Source: an uncultured Bacteroidales bacterium (lineage in GTDB: Bacteria > Bacteroidota > Bacteroidia > Bacteroidales > P3). Taken from it: DNA of 62,374 nucleotides. Numbering within the stretch: position 1 is the first letter of the stretch; every line of letters starts with the position of its first letter. This document shows, one piece after another, positions 50,404 through 59,215 of the stretch. The notes under the pieces are model-generated. The model saw nothing but the letters and a program-made list of their open reading frames with translations. It was not told where the DNA came from and searched no databases. The stretch is from positions 1 through 62,374 of the forward strand of contig CAMUZR010000018.1 in assembly GCA_947165255.1 (NCBI GenBank), written 5' to 3'. Both the position numbers and the translations under genes were made by a program.

Positions 50404-51357
50404 TTAGCCTTTTAGTAATCCGCGGGTTACGTTGAAGCGGAAGACGACGAGTTTGTTGCCTTTGGCAAACTGGCCACGGAGAGCGAAGGAAAGCCAGAGG
50501 ACAATAGTGCCGCCCCATTTGATGCATTCTTTCCAGAGGCGCTGAAGGTATTTTTTTTGTGAGATTTGCTTGGTACGATAGCGCTCGCTGACACCGATGC
50601 CATGGGTGAGTCGCTGGAAGTAGTCGTCGGTGAGTTTCTTTTCGGGGATGATGTGGTAGAGGATAGCGCCGGGGAGGTAGTAGAATTTCATCTTTTGAGT
50701 AGTCATTTTGTCGAAGAGGTCTTTTTCTTCGGCACCGATGAGATTGTTGCCTTTCCGCCCTAGGTCTACGTTGAAAAGGCCAATGGTGTCGAAAACACTT
50801 TTGCGGTAGCAGGCGTTGCCTCCGCCAGGAAAGGCATCGCCGGGGAATTGACGTTCTTTGTCGCCCAGATATAGTTTGCCGGTGATGAGCTGTCGGGTGT
50901 AGTGTGACATCCAGGCGGGTTCCTGGGTTTCATAGACGGGAAGGATGGGGCCGCCGGCTGCAACGGCCAGAGGATCGATTTCTCGTGTGTCGAAAGAGCC
51001 GTCGGAGAGCCGTTTTTTCCCTTCTTTGCGCTCGAAGAAGTCAGCGTAGGTGGCCAGGTATTGTTTGTTTACGGTAGCATCGTCGTCGACGTATACTAGG
51101 AGGTCGCCTTGGGCGTTGCGGATGCCACAGTTGCGCGCATAGGAGAGACCTTGTTGTGTTTCGACGAAATAGTGGAACTGCACGTCAGGATAGTCAGATT
51201 GGAATCGGCGACACTCTTGCTCTGTGTTGTCGGTGCTGTTGTTGTTGACGAGGACTATCTCGTATAGGTTTCGGGGGTAGTCGTTTTCGGCAATGCTTTT
51301 GAGTACGTTGTAGATGTATTTGTCGCGATTGTAGGTGCAGATAATGGCGGATAACAT
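50404..51357 (-). CDS. Family 2 glycosyltransferase
   Basis: The 317 aa product has the GT-A fold start MLSAIICTYNRDKYIYNVLK, a substrate strand EIVLVNNNSTDNTEQ, the metal-binding DxD-type motif LLVYVDDDATV, and an acceptor-side region with GGGNACYRKSVFDTIG and IGAEEKDL, the ED motif typical of inverting GT2 enzymes. The C-terminus has a hydrophobic segment (IVLWLSFALRGQF) that may attach it to the membrane. The sugar and acceptor are unknown; a surface glycan is likely. It is the last gene of the minus-strand cluster 51450-61207 (92-base gap after yfhO) and ends 5 bases from the convergent glycerophosphotransferase gene. Confidence 0.88.
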   Translation of the reverse strand: MLSAIICTYNRDKYIYNVLKSIAENDYPRNLYEIVLVNNNSTDNTEQECRRFQSDYPDVQFHYFVETQQGLSYARNCGIRNAQGDLLVYVDDDATVNKQYLATYADFFERKEGKKRLSDGSFDTREIDPLAVAAGGPILPVYETQEPAWMSHYTRQLITGKLYLGDKERQFPGDAFPGGGNACYRKSVFDTIGLFNVDLGRKGNNLIGAEEKDLFDKMTTQKMKFYYLPGAILYHIIPEKKLTDDYFQRLTHGIGVSERYRTKQISQKKYLQRLWKECIKWGGTIVLWLSFALRGQFAKGNKLVVFRFNVTRGLLKG

Positions 51358-51449
51358 AAGGCAGTATATCGTTTGGTGGGTGATATGGATGATAAAGTAG
51401 GAGTTAAAGTGGGCAAAAGAGTATGGCTCACTTTAACTCCTTTGGTTGA

Positions 51450-53984
51450 TTATTTTGACTTTTCTTTTGCGGAGTTCCGACGGTAATATATGAATAGCGT
51501 TGCAGCAATGGCTAGTAGTGTGGCGATGGAGCAGATGAGGGTGATATTGTCAAGGCGGTGCATGGTGGGCGACTCATTGCGGAATTCAATTGTGTGGTCA
51601 CCTGCAGGGATGACCATGGCGCGCAGGATGTAGTCGGCTCGGAGATATTCTGCCGGTTGCCCGTCGATATAGGCTTTCCAGTCGGGTGAGTAGTAAATTT
51701 CGCTGAAGAGGGCCAGTGCGGTGTGGGCGTTATGGGTATGGTAGGTGAGGGTATTGAGGTGGACTGGTTTTGTGTGTTCCATAACGATGGTGGCGTTGCT
51801 GTCGACGGGTAGGGAAGTGGTGCCTTGGACGGTGGTTTTGGTGAGGCTGTTGAGCTGATTGCCCATTTCGGTGAGGTTGACGACGGCATCGGTAGCAGGG
51901 TTGAAATCATTGAGTTTCAGGATTTCGTCGTTTGCATTGTTGACCGGAATGATGTTTTGGACAAACCATGCGTTGCCAAGGGCATCTGGGTTGCGCTGAA
52001 CTTGCCCGTCGCGAAGAACGATGTAGCGAGTGTTGAGCATATTGAGGACGCGCGGATTGATTTGGTAGGAGATGTAGAAATCGATGAGGTCTTGGTAGCG
52101 ACGGAGTTTTGCTGCGCTGTATCCGCCGACCTGGTTGTGGAAGGCAGAGGGCTTGGAGTCGTTGAAAGTGTTGACAGCTAGGTTGAGAACGCGGTAGTCT
52201 TGGTCGCCGTTTTGTGCTGCCAGGGCGTCGATTTCGTAGTCGTACTGTGCGGGCTGCATTTCCAGCTGTCGGGCGTTACGGACGTAGTTTTCACTGCTTA
52301 AGTAGCGACTGTTGACGGTCTGGAGGTCGATGACGATGAATAGTGCTAGGAGTGCGGTGACGACGAGGGAGGATTTCTTTTTTCCGCTGAAGAATTTAAT
52401 GTAGACAAACAGTGTGGCGGCGGCCAGGGCTATGAAGGCAATGCTGCGCCAGGAGTCGCTGTTGAAAAGCGCTTTGCGGTCTTGGATAAAGATGTTCTGT
52501 AGCATGGGCCACTGGCTGCCATATTGGGCTGCCATCTCATTGTCGGCGCTGCCACTAAAGCTGAGGCTTCCAGAGAAGAGAAGCCCTAGCAGGACAACAC
52601 CGATTGTAGTGCCGGCTGAGATGTAGAGTGCGCGTAAGGCTCGTTTGGAGTCTAGGTTTTCGCGGAATACTTCCCGGAGTCCAAGGATGCCCATAATGAC
52701 GGTGAGCACATTGGCCAGCACAAGGCTCATAGAGGGGGTGCGGAACTTGTTGTAAAGAGGCAGGTGGTTGAAGACCCATTCGTTGAAGCCCATGAAATTT
52801 TTGCCCCAACTGAGCATGATGGCCAACAGGGTGGCGATGAGAATCCACCAGCGTTCGGGACCCTTGACCATTATCATACCGAATACGAAGAGGAAAATGA
52901 TGATGGCACCGAAGTAGACGGGGCCGGAGGTGAAGGGTTGGTCGCCCCAATAGAGCGGCATCTTGTCTTGGTGGAAGTTGTTGTAGCTGGCGCTGTTGTG
53001 GCTGACAGGTTCCATGCTGCCGCCCCCGCGGGCACCGGGGACAAGGAGGGTGTAGGTTTCGCCGATGCCGTAACTCCAACTGAAGGCATAGTTGATGTCG
53101 AGGCCGTCCTGGTTGGTGTTATTTTTGCGCGGATATTCAGCCCCATAGAGGTCTTGGGGGTTGACGGTTATTTCGCTTCCGCCGCGCATGGTGTATTGCA
53201 TATATTCTTGGTTGACCAGCAGATGGCGTGTGTTGCAGGCGATGGCCAGCAGTGCACCGATGGCGAGTACGAGGACGGATAGGAGGAGACGGGGGAAATA
53301 CTTGTCCTTGAGGGAATAGACAAGGTATACGAGGCCCATGACAACTCCGGCGATGGCAGTATAGAATGTGATTTGAATGTGGTTGAGGGCAATCTGCAGC
53401 CCCAAGGCCAAAGTGAAGAGGATTCCGCCCCACACGAGGTGTGAGGTAGCTTTTCGCCTGTCGGAACGGAATAGGGAAGATCCTTTGAAGCAGAGGAGCA
53501 TTCCGGCCAGGACGGGAGCCATCATTGACATGGCCCAGGCCTTTGTGATGTGCCCAGCTTCGATGATGATGATATTGTAGCTTCCAAGACCGAATGCAAG
53601 TCCGCCGAGGAGTGCCAACCATGGGCTGAGTCCGAGGGCGACCAAGGCAATGTAGAATCCGAGCAGATAGAGGAACATGACGCCCATGTCGTTCTGACGG
53701 TTGAAGATTTGGAGCGAAAGTACATTCTTGATGGGAGTGTACATGGAATGTTGCGGGCTGTTGGTAATCTGGTATCCAGGCATACCGCTGAACATACTGG
53801 GGCACCAGGTTGAGTAGTCACCGGTGGCAGCATGGTAGTCTTTTTGAGCTTTGGCCATGCCTTCATACTTCTGTAGGTCTCCCTGTGGCAGGGCTTTGCC
53901 TTGAAGGATTGGCATGAAATAGAGTGCCGAGATGGCGAGCAGGATGACGATGATGCCTGCATGGGTGAGGATGGATTTTTTCAT
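51450..53984 (-). CDS. YfhO family polytopic membrane protein
   Basis: The 844 aa product begins with a membrane helix (GIIVILLAISALYFMPILQG) and contains about a dozen hydrophobic segments, followed by a large extracytoplasmic domain (about 560-810) and a final helix (LICSIATLLAIAATLFIYYR). The loop after helix 1 with PQGDLQKYEGMAKAQKDYHA and WCPSMFSGMPGYQI is characteristic of YfhO proteins, GT-C-like enzymes that in Gram-positives glycosylate lipoteichoic acid using lipid-linked sugars. Acceptors in Bacteroidota are not known. Its position next to a GT2 and near a glycerophosphotransferase supports a role in decorating a surface polymer, which is an inference. Confidence 0.88.
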   Translation of the reverse strand: MKKSILTHAGIIVILLAISALYFMPILQGKALPQGDLQKYEGMAKAQKDYHAATGDYSTWCPSMFSGMPGYQITNSPQHSMYTPIKNVLSLQIFNRQNDMGVMFLYLLGFYIALVALGLSPWLALLGGLAFGLGSYNIIIIEAGHITKAWAMSMMAPVLAGMLLCFKGSSLFRSDRRKATSHLVWGGILFTLALGLQIALNHIQITFYTAIAGVVMGLVYLVYSLKDKYFPRLLLSVLVLAIGALLAIACNTRHLLVNQEYMQYTMRGGSEITVNPQDLYGAEYPRKNNTNQDGLDINYAFSWSYGIGETYTLLVPGARGGGSMEPVSHNSASYNNFHQDKMPLYWGDQPFTSGPVYFGAIIIFLFVFGMIMVKGPERWWILIATLLAIMLSWGKNFMGFNEWVFNHLPLYNKFRTPSMSLVLANVLTVIMGILGLREVFRENLDSKRALRALYISAGTTIGVVLLGLLFSGSLSFSGSADNEMAAQYGSQWPMLQNIFIQDRKALFNSDSWRSIAFIALAAATLFVYIKFFSGKKKSSLVVTALLALFIVIDLQTVNSRYLSSENYVRNARQLEMQPAQYDYEIDALAAQNGDQDYRVLNLAVNTFNDSKPSAFHNQVGGYSAAKLRRYQDLIDFYISYQINPRVLNMLNTRYIVLRDGQVQRNPDALGNAWFVQNIIPVNNANDEILKLNDFNPATDAVVNLTEMGNQLNSLTKTTVQGTTSLPVDSNATIVMEHTKPVHLNTLTYHTHNAHTALALFSEIYYSPDWKAYIDGQPAEYLRADYILRAMVIPAGDHTIEFRNESPTMHRLDNITLICSIATLLAIAATLFIYYRRNSAKEKSK

Positions 53985-54018
53985 GTTACTATATTATTTT
54001 TTAGTTATTCTTGATGTT

Positions 54019-56451
54019 TTAGCGTATAAGGGTGATGGTTCCGACAATGGGTTTTACATTGCTTTGGCAGGGGGTGGCAAAACGGATAAGGTAGACGTAG
54101 GTGCCTGCGGGACAGGGAGTGCCGTTCTTGGCTCCATCCCAGCCCTCAGTGAGACCGTCGAAAGTGCACACCCAGTCGCCCCAGCGGTGGAAGATGCTAA
54201 CGGTCATGTGGGTTATGTTGTCGCTGATGATGCGGAAGTGGTTGTTATTGCCGAGCAAGGGGGTGAAGATGTTGGGAATCCATAAGTGGTGATGGCAGGA
54301 GGTGTCGGGGTTGGGCATCACGGTGAAGTGGATAATGCTGTCGCAGCCCATCTGGGTGAAGAGGGTGTCTTCAAATGTTTCGCCCGGCCAGTATTGCCGA
54401 CCGCCGGGACCTAGGTACCCTCTGTCGGGTTTTACATAAACTGTATCGAACTGGTAGTAGTGGGGCAATGTATCGACATGAAGGTGGATAATGCTGTCGC
54501 ACCCCTGCGGGTAGGAGAGAGTAATAGTATAGTCGCCGGGAACGGCTAGTGCGTATTGCTGTATATAGAGGGTGTCGTTGCAACAACCTGTGTCTAGGCT
54601 GCCTTCAGGCAAAGGACTAAGCGAAAGGTGGAGCATTATGGTGCTGTCACATCCATTGATGGTCTGATAATGAAGGATGTGGGTGTCTGGGACCGAGAGG
54701 AGGGTGTCGCCCCAAAGCATCATTTGCTGGCAGGCAGTGCTGTCAATGGTATCGAAGTAGGAGGGGGCTTTGTGGAGTTGGAGGGTGATGATGCTGTCGC
54801 ACCCTTGAATGGTTTGGTATGATAAAGTATGTGTGCCGGGGACTGAAAGCAGTGAGTCGTTCCAAGGAAGTTGGTCTAGGCATGTAATGCTGTCAATCGT
54901 GTCGAAGTAGGACGGGTAGGTCGTGAGGTGTATGGTGTAGCTGCTGTCGCATAACCCTTCGGGAGCAGACACCGTGAAGTGAGTGGTGGATGGGGCTAGC
55001 AGCAGGGTGTCGTGCCAATGGAGTTGTCCTGTACATGAGCCTGTGTCGATGGTCACATCGATGTTGCCCGTGATGCGTGTGGTGGTGTCGATTCCACCGA
55101 GGCCCATGGCGTATGCCTCCCAGTTTTCGGCTAGTCCGTATGTGAAGGCACAGAAGCCAGATCCTGAGGTGAAAAGGGTGTGGTTATTTTGGGTGATGGG
55201 ATGACGGGAGTAGCTGTATGCGGTCCCGCTTATGGGTTGGAAGTCGGTGAGGGGTGAACCGTCGAGGAGTAAGAGGGATGTCTCGGAAGTTGGAACTACA
55301 ATGTTAACGTAGTACTTGGCATTGTAGCCGGGGCGGTTATTAAGTGGGAATGTGGGGAATGTGCAGTAGCGACTCACCTGATGGGCTGAATTGGGAGCGA
55401 ACATGGCGACATCGCCCCAAGATTTGTATCTTCCGTCCATGTATTGGTATAGGACGGCTGGTTGCGAAGTGGTGATATGGGCAGGGCCGTTGAGTTTGAA
55501 TTGGTATGTTTGACCGCGGTTGAGTGTGTTGAGGAGGGTTCCGTTACGATAGATTTGGCAGTTGTCCTCTCCGGCGGTGACTCTGACGTAGTCGCTGGTG
55601 TCGTGCCAGGCGGTGGGTGTAAGAAACCATTCGGTGCTGAAGGCTTCGAGTGGTATATTCTGCTGGTATGTGTGGTCAGCCGAGCTACCACCAGGGTCGG
55701 GGATGGAGGTGTTGGAGGCTCCTGAGAAGACTGCTATGCGCTTGCAATGCAGGGAGGTGACGGTGGTGCCACTGAAGTCGCCGCTATTGGACGGGCCTTG
55801 GACTTGTAATATCTGACCTGCGTTGAGGATGTCGTAACGAGTGGTTCCTGCTGCGATTCCGTTTGCGGTTGGACTGCTGAAGGTGGTTTCGACGATTGTG
55901 GAATCTTCTGTTGCTAGGACGCTGAATTGTGAGCGGCTTTCATTTAGAAAAGAGCAGTGGTCCACGGGTGTGGACTGTACGATATATTCGGTCCCGAGGG
56001 AGGTTGTAGACAGTATTTGAGTAGCATCGCATGAGGATGGGGTTCCATTATGGTTGTATACCCATATTTGGACACTGTCTGTGGAAACTACGTGCAGACC
56101 TTTGTTTGTAATCCCAAATCTGTTCATTTCCCAACATTCTGAGGTGGGGAGTTGATAAGTTGTAATTCCAAAGGCGCTAACCGAGATTGTATGGCTCCAT
56201 CCGGAGTTGGGGTTTGATATTGTAACTGAGCAATTCCGAGGGCCACAAGCCGAAAGGTAGTAGCTGTCTATGTCTGTAACTAAGGTGTTAGACATTAAAG
56301 CCACCCAAAAGTCAGTGCCTTGAGTAGTAAACGACTGGGCGTTGAGTCCCAAGGGATTGAGACACGACAGTATGAAAGGCAGCATCATGATCAATGTAAA
56401 GCCTTTGGAGTGAGATTGTTTTTGTTGTGATCGATGCATCTTCTTTTTCAT
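54019..56451 (-). CDS. IgGFc-binding/CHU_C surface adhesin, four-repeat paralog
   Basis: The 810 aa product has an N-terminal export signal ending near residue 39 (LNPLGLNAQ), then an IgGFc-binding-type N-terminal domain (about 40-460: FTTQGTDFWVALMSNTL, FSVLATEDSTIV, KRIAVFSGASN, STEWFLTPTAWHDTSDYVRV). Next come four units of about 50 aa containing W-x-D-T-L-L-x-V-P-x-T and GCDS, plus a fifth partial one. The C-terminus (WIPNIFTPLLGNNNHF to TITLIR) is a CHU_C type B sorting domain for T9SS export. It is a tandem paralog of the 911 aa protein upstream (9-base gap). Adhesion is inferred from domain type; binding of immunoglobulin has not been shown by sequence. Confidence 0.83.
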   Translation of the reverse strand: MKKKMHRSQQKQSHSKGFTLIMMLPFILSCLNPLGLNAQSFTTQGTDFWVALMSNTLVTDIDSYYLSACGPRNCSVTISNPNSGWSHTISVSAFGITTYQLPTSECWEMNRFGITNKGLHVVSTDSVQIWVYNHNGTPSSCDATQILSTTSLGTEYIVQSTPVDHCSFLNESRSQFSVLATEDSTIVETTFSSPTANGIAAGTTRYDILNAGQILQVQGPSNSGDFSGTTVTSLHCKRIAVFSGASNTSIPDPGGSSADHTYQQNIPLEAFSTEWFLTPTAWHDTSDYVRVTAGEDNCQIYRNGTLLNTLNRGQTYQFKLNGPAHITTSQPAVLYQYMDGRYKSWGDVAMFAPNSAHQVSRYCTFPTFPLNNRPGYNAKYYVNIVVPTSETSLLLLDGSPLTDFQPISGTAYSYSRHPITQNNHTLFTSGSGFCAFTYGLAENWEAYAMGLGGIDTTTRITGNIDVTIDTGSCTGQLHWHDTLLLAPSTTHFTVSAPEGLCDSSYTIHLTTYPSYFDTIDSITCLDQLPWNDSLLSVPGTHTLSYQTIQGCDSIITLQLHKAPSYFDTIDSTACQQMMLWGDTLLSVPDTHILHYQTINGCDSTIMLHLSLSPLPEGSLDTGCCNDTLYIQQYALAVPGDYTITLSYPQGCDSIIHLHVDTLPHYYQFDTVYVKPDRGYLGPGGRQYWPGETFEDTLFTQMGCDSIIHFTVMPNPDTSCHHHLWIPNIFTPLLGNNNHFRIISDNITHMTVSIFHRWGDWVCTFDGLTEGWDGAKNGTPCPAGTYVYLIRFATPCQSNVKPIVGTITLIR

Positions 56452-56460
56452 AGCTATAGG

Positions 56461-59196
56461 TTAGTGTAGTATGGTCACCGTTCCGGCCAGTGTCTTGGGC
56501 TTTGGGGTGCAGGTTGTTTTGTAACGGATGAGATAGACGTAGGCTCCTTCTTGGCAGGGTTGGCCGCGGAGGGTGCCGTTCCAGCCCTCGGTGAGGCCGT
56601 CGAAAGTGTGGATGCAGTCGCCCCAACGCTGATAGATAGAGACGGTCATTTCAGTGATGTTTTGGCTCTGGATGCGAAAGATATTGTTGGTGGGTTGGAA
56701 CGGTGTGAAGACGTTGGGAATCCAGATGAAGGGATGACAATTTTCGCCCACAAGGAGGGTGTGGATGATGCTGTCGCAGCCCAAAGTGGTTTGGAGGGTC
56801 CTGTCAAATTGGTCTCCGATGGTGTATCTCTGTCCGTTGATGGTGGTGTCGAGCTGTTCTCCGTGGAGACGGAGGGTGTCGAAGGTCTCGTAGGAAGGAT
56901 AATATAAGATTTTTAGGTGTACAGTGCTGTCGCAGCCATCCGAAGCAGTAAGATGCACTTCGTAGCTGCCTGGCACGTCGAAAACGGTGTCCATCCATAG
57001 GATGAGATTGTCGCAACTTGCCGTGTCGAAGAATGTTTCATAGCCTTCGGACACGGAAAGCTCCAGATGTACGGTGCTGTCGCAGCCGTCGGAGGCGGTA
57101 TAGTGGAATACATAATTGCCCGGTACGTCCAGTGCTGTGTCTTGCCACTGATAGGGGCTGACACAGGAGCTGTCGTATATGCTGTCTTGATACCCTTCGG
57201 ATAAGTGCAGGGAAAGGTATACGTTGCTGTCGCATTCGTCGGAGGCATAGTAGGTGAGGATATAGTCGCCGGGAACTTCGAAGGTCGAGTCCTGCCACAG
57301 AAAGGTGCTGGTGCAGACACTGGTGTCGATGGTGATTTCATAACCGTATGATATATCTAGGTTGAGATGAACCACGCTGTCGCAACCTTCGGCGGTGGGG
57401 TAGTGCAGTGTGTAGGATCCAGGAATTGCCAATGTGGTGTCGCCCCATGTGACAAACCTTTTGCAGAAGGCGGTGTCGATGGTGTCCAGCTGGGTGACTT
57501 TTCTCGATAGGTTGACACAAACGATGCTGTCGCAACCGCTGGCGGCAGGGTAGTGGAGGGTGTGGAAACCGGGCACGGTCAGCGTGGTGTCGCCCCACAG
57601 GATGGTGTTGGCGCAAAGGGCCGAGTCGACGGTGTCGCGCGAGGACACAATTTTGGTGAGCGTGACAAAGAAGAGGGTGTCGCAGCTGTTGGTGTCGTTA
57701 TGTTGCAGTAGGCGATATGTCCCTGGCACTGGCAGTATCAGGCTACCCCAAAAAAAAGCATCGGAACAGAGTGAGGTGTCGAGGGTGACAAGGTTGACGA
57801 GTGAATTGGTGATGGTGGTGTCGGTGCCGCCAAGCGACATGGCGTAGGCTTCCCAGTTTTCGCCAAGACCGTAAGTATAGGCACTGAAGCCCGAGCCTGT
57901 GGTGGTGAGGGCATGGGCTGAATTGGTGATGCTTTGTCGAATATAGCTGTAGTTGGTGCCGGGGAAAGGTGAAAAACCTGTCAATGGGTTGCCGTCCAAT
58001 TTCAAAAGTGCGGTTTCGGCCGTGGGTACTACCACGTTGACATAGTATTTGCTGGTTTCGGGGGGGCGGCTTCTGACCGGGAGGCAGGGAAAAGTGCAGG
58101 CTTTGGTTGTCTGGTTGATGGGGTTGGGGGCAAACATGGCCACGTCGCCCCAGTCACCGCCAGTGCTGTAGTTATGGCGGCTGTCGAGGTATTGGTATAG
58201 GGCTGCGGGGTGCGAGGTGGCGACATGGGCAGGCGCATTCAGTTTGAACTGATAGGTCTGCCCGGAATTGATAGTGGTAAGGAGGTTTCCGTTGCGGTAA
58301 ATCTGGCAGTTGTCGCTTGGGGAAGTGATGCGCACATAGTCGGCGGTATCGTGCCAGGCGGTGGGTGTGAGCAGCCACTCGGTGCTAAAGGCCGCAATGG
58401 GCAAGTTTTGATGGTAGGTTTCGTCTGACGAGGTGTTGCTTTCATAAGGCATATTGGTTGCCGATGCGCCCGAAAAGACGGCGATTTTCTTGCAGTCGCG
58501 AGCTCTGACCGTGGTGCCGCTGAAGTCACCCTGCTGGTGGGGGCTCTGCACCTGGAATACCTGCCCGGCATTCAGGGTGCGGGTGATGGTGGAGCCAGAA
58601 GCAATGCCAGTTGAGGTAGAGTTGGTGAGCACCATGTCCACCACGGTGCCGTCTTCGATGGCCAAGACACTGAATTGTGCATGAGATTCTTGGGAATAGC
58701 TGTGGTCCACAGGTGTGGTCTGCACGATATAGTGTGCGCCGAGGTTCGTGGACGGAAGTATCAGTGAGGCATCGCAGGAAGAGGCCGTTTGGCTGGATAG
58801 GTACGACCAGAGCTGCACCGTGTCGGTGGAGGTGACGTGGAGGCCGGTGTTGCTGATGATGCATGACCCCGCCTGCCAGCATTGCACGTTGGGTAGCTGA
58901 TAGGTGGTGATGCCCCCCGCGGCTATGGTCATCGTGTGCGACCAGCCGGTATTGGGGTTCTCTATTGTTATCGAGCAGCTGCGCGGACCGGAGGCTGAGA
59001 GGTAATAGCTGTCCACATCATTGTCTAGCCAGCAGGGCATCATTGCCACCCAGAAATCGGTCCCTGACGTGGTGAAGCTCTGCGCCCTGCTGACCGATGT
59101 GGTCGCCAGCAGTAGGCACAGCCATAGCAGCGGCACCTTTCTCCGTCTTGAAGGCGTCCCTGGCAAGTGGGTGTATCTGTTTGTTGAGTTTTCCAT
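56461..59196 (-). CDS. IgGFc-binding/CHU_C surface adhesin, six-repeat paralog
   Basis: The 911 aa product has an export signal (RKVPLLWLCLLLATTSVSRA), an IgGFc-binding-type domain (about 39-475: FTTSGTDFWVAMMPCWL, FSVLAIEDGTVV, KKIAVFSGASATN, STEWLLTPTAWHDTADYVRI), then six 50-aa units (about 477-775) with the pattern D-T/S-x-x-C, W-x-D-T, VPG-x-Y, GCDS-x-V-x-L and a seventh partial unit. It ends with a CHU_C sorting domain (WIPNVFTPFQPTNNIF to TVTILH). The last three units are especially alike (ASDGCDSTVHL in two, ASDECDSNVYL in one), suggesting recent unit expansion. The start lies 19 bases after the PgpH-type gene, so its expression is probably tied to that gene. Confidence 0.83.
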   Translation of the reverse strand: MENSTNRYTHLPGTPSRRRKVPLLWLCLLLATTSVSRAQSFTTSGTDFWVAMMPCWLDNDVDSYYLSASGPRSCSITIENPNTGWSHTMTIAAGGITTYQLPNVQCWQAGSCIISNTGLHVTSTDTVQLWSYLSSQTASSCDASLILPSTNLGAHYIVQTTPVDHSYSQESHAQFSVLAIEDGTVVDMVLTNSTSTGIASGSTITRTLNAGQVFQVQSPHQQGDFSGTTVRARDCKKIAVFSGASATNMPYESNTSSDETYHQNLPIAAFSTEWLLTPTAWHDTADYVRITSPSDNCQIYRNGNLLTTINSGQTYQFKLNAPAHVATSHPAALYQYLDSRHNYSTGGDWGDVAMFAPNPINQTTKACTFPCLPVRSRPPETSKYYVNVVVPTAETALLKLDGNPLTGFSPFPGTNYSYIRQSITNSAHALTTTGSGFSAYTYGLGENWEAYAMSLGGTDTTITNSLVNLVTLDTSLCSDAFFWGSLILPVPGTYRLLQHNDTNSCDTLFFVTLTKIVSSRDTVDSALCANTILWGDTTLTVPGFHTLHYPAASGCDSIVCVNLSRKVTQLDTIDTAFCKRFVTWGDTTLAIPGSYTLHYPTAEGCDSVVHLNLDISYGYEITIDTSVCTSTFLWQDSTFEVPGDYILTYYASDECDSNVYLSLHLSEGYQDSIYDSSCVSPYQWQDTALDVPGNYVFHYTASDGCDSTVHLELSVSEGYETFFDTASCDNLILWMDTVFDVPGSYEVHLTASDGCDSTVHLKILYYPSYETFDTLRLHGEQLDTTINGQRYTIGDQFDRTLQTTLGCDSIIHTLLVGENCHPFIWIPNVFTPFQPTNNIFRIQSQNITEMTVSIYQRWGDCIHTFDGLTEGWNGTLRGQPCQEGAYVYLIRYKTTCTPKPKTLAGTVTILH

Positions 59197-59215
59197 ATTT
59201 GTTTTCTTTTGATAA

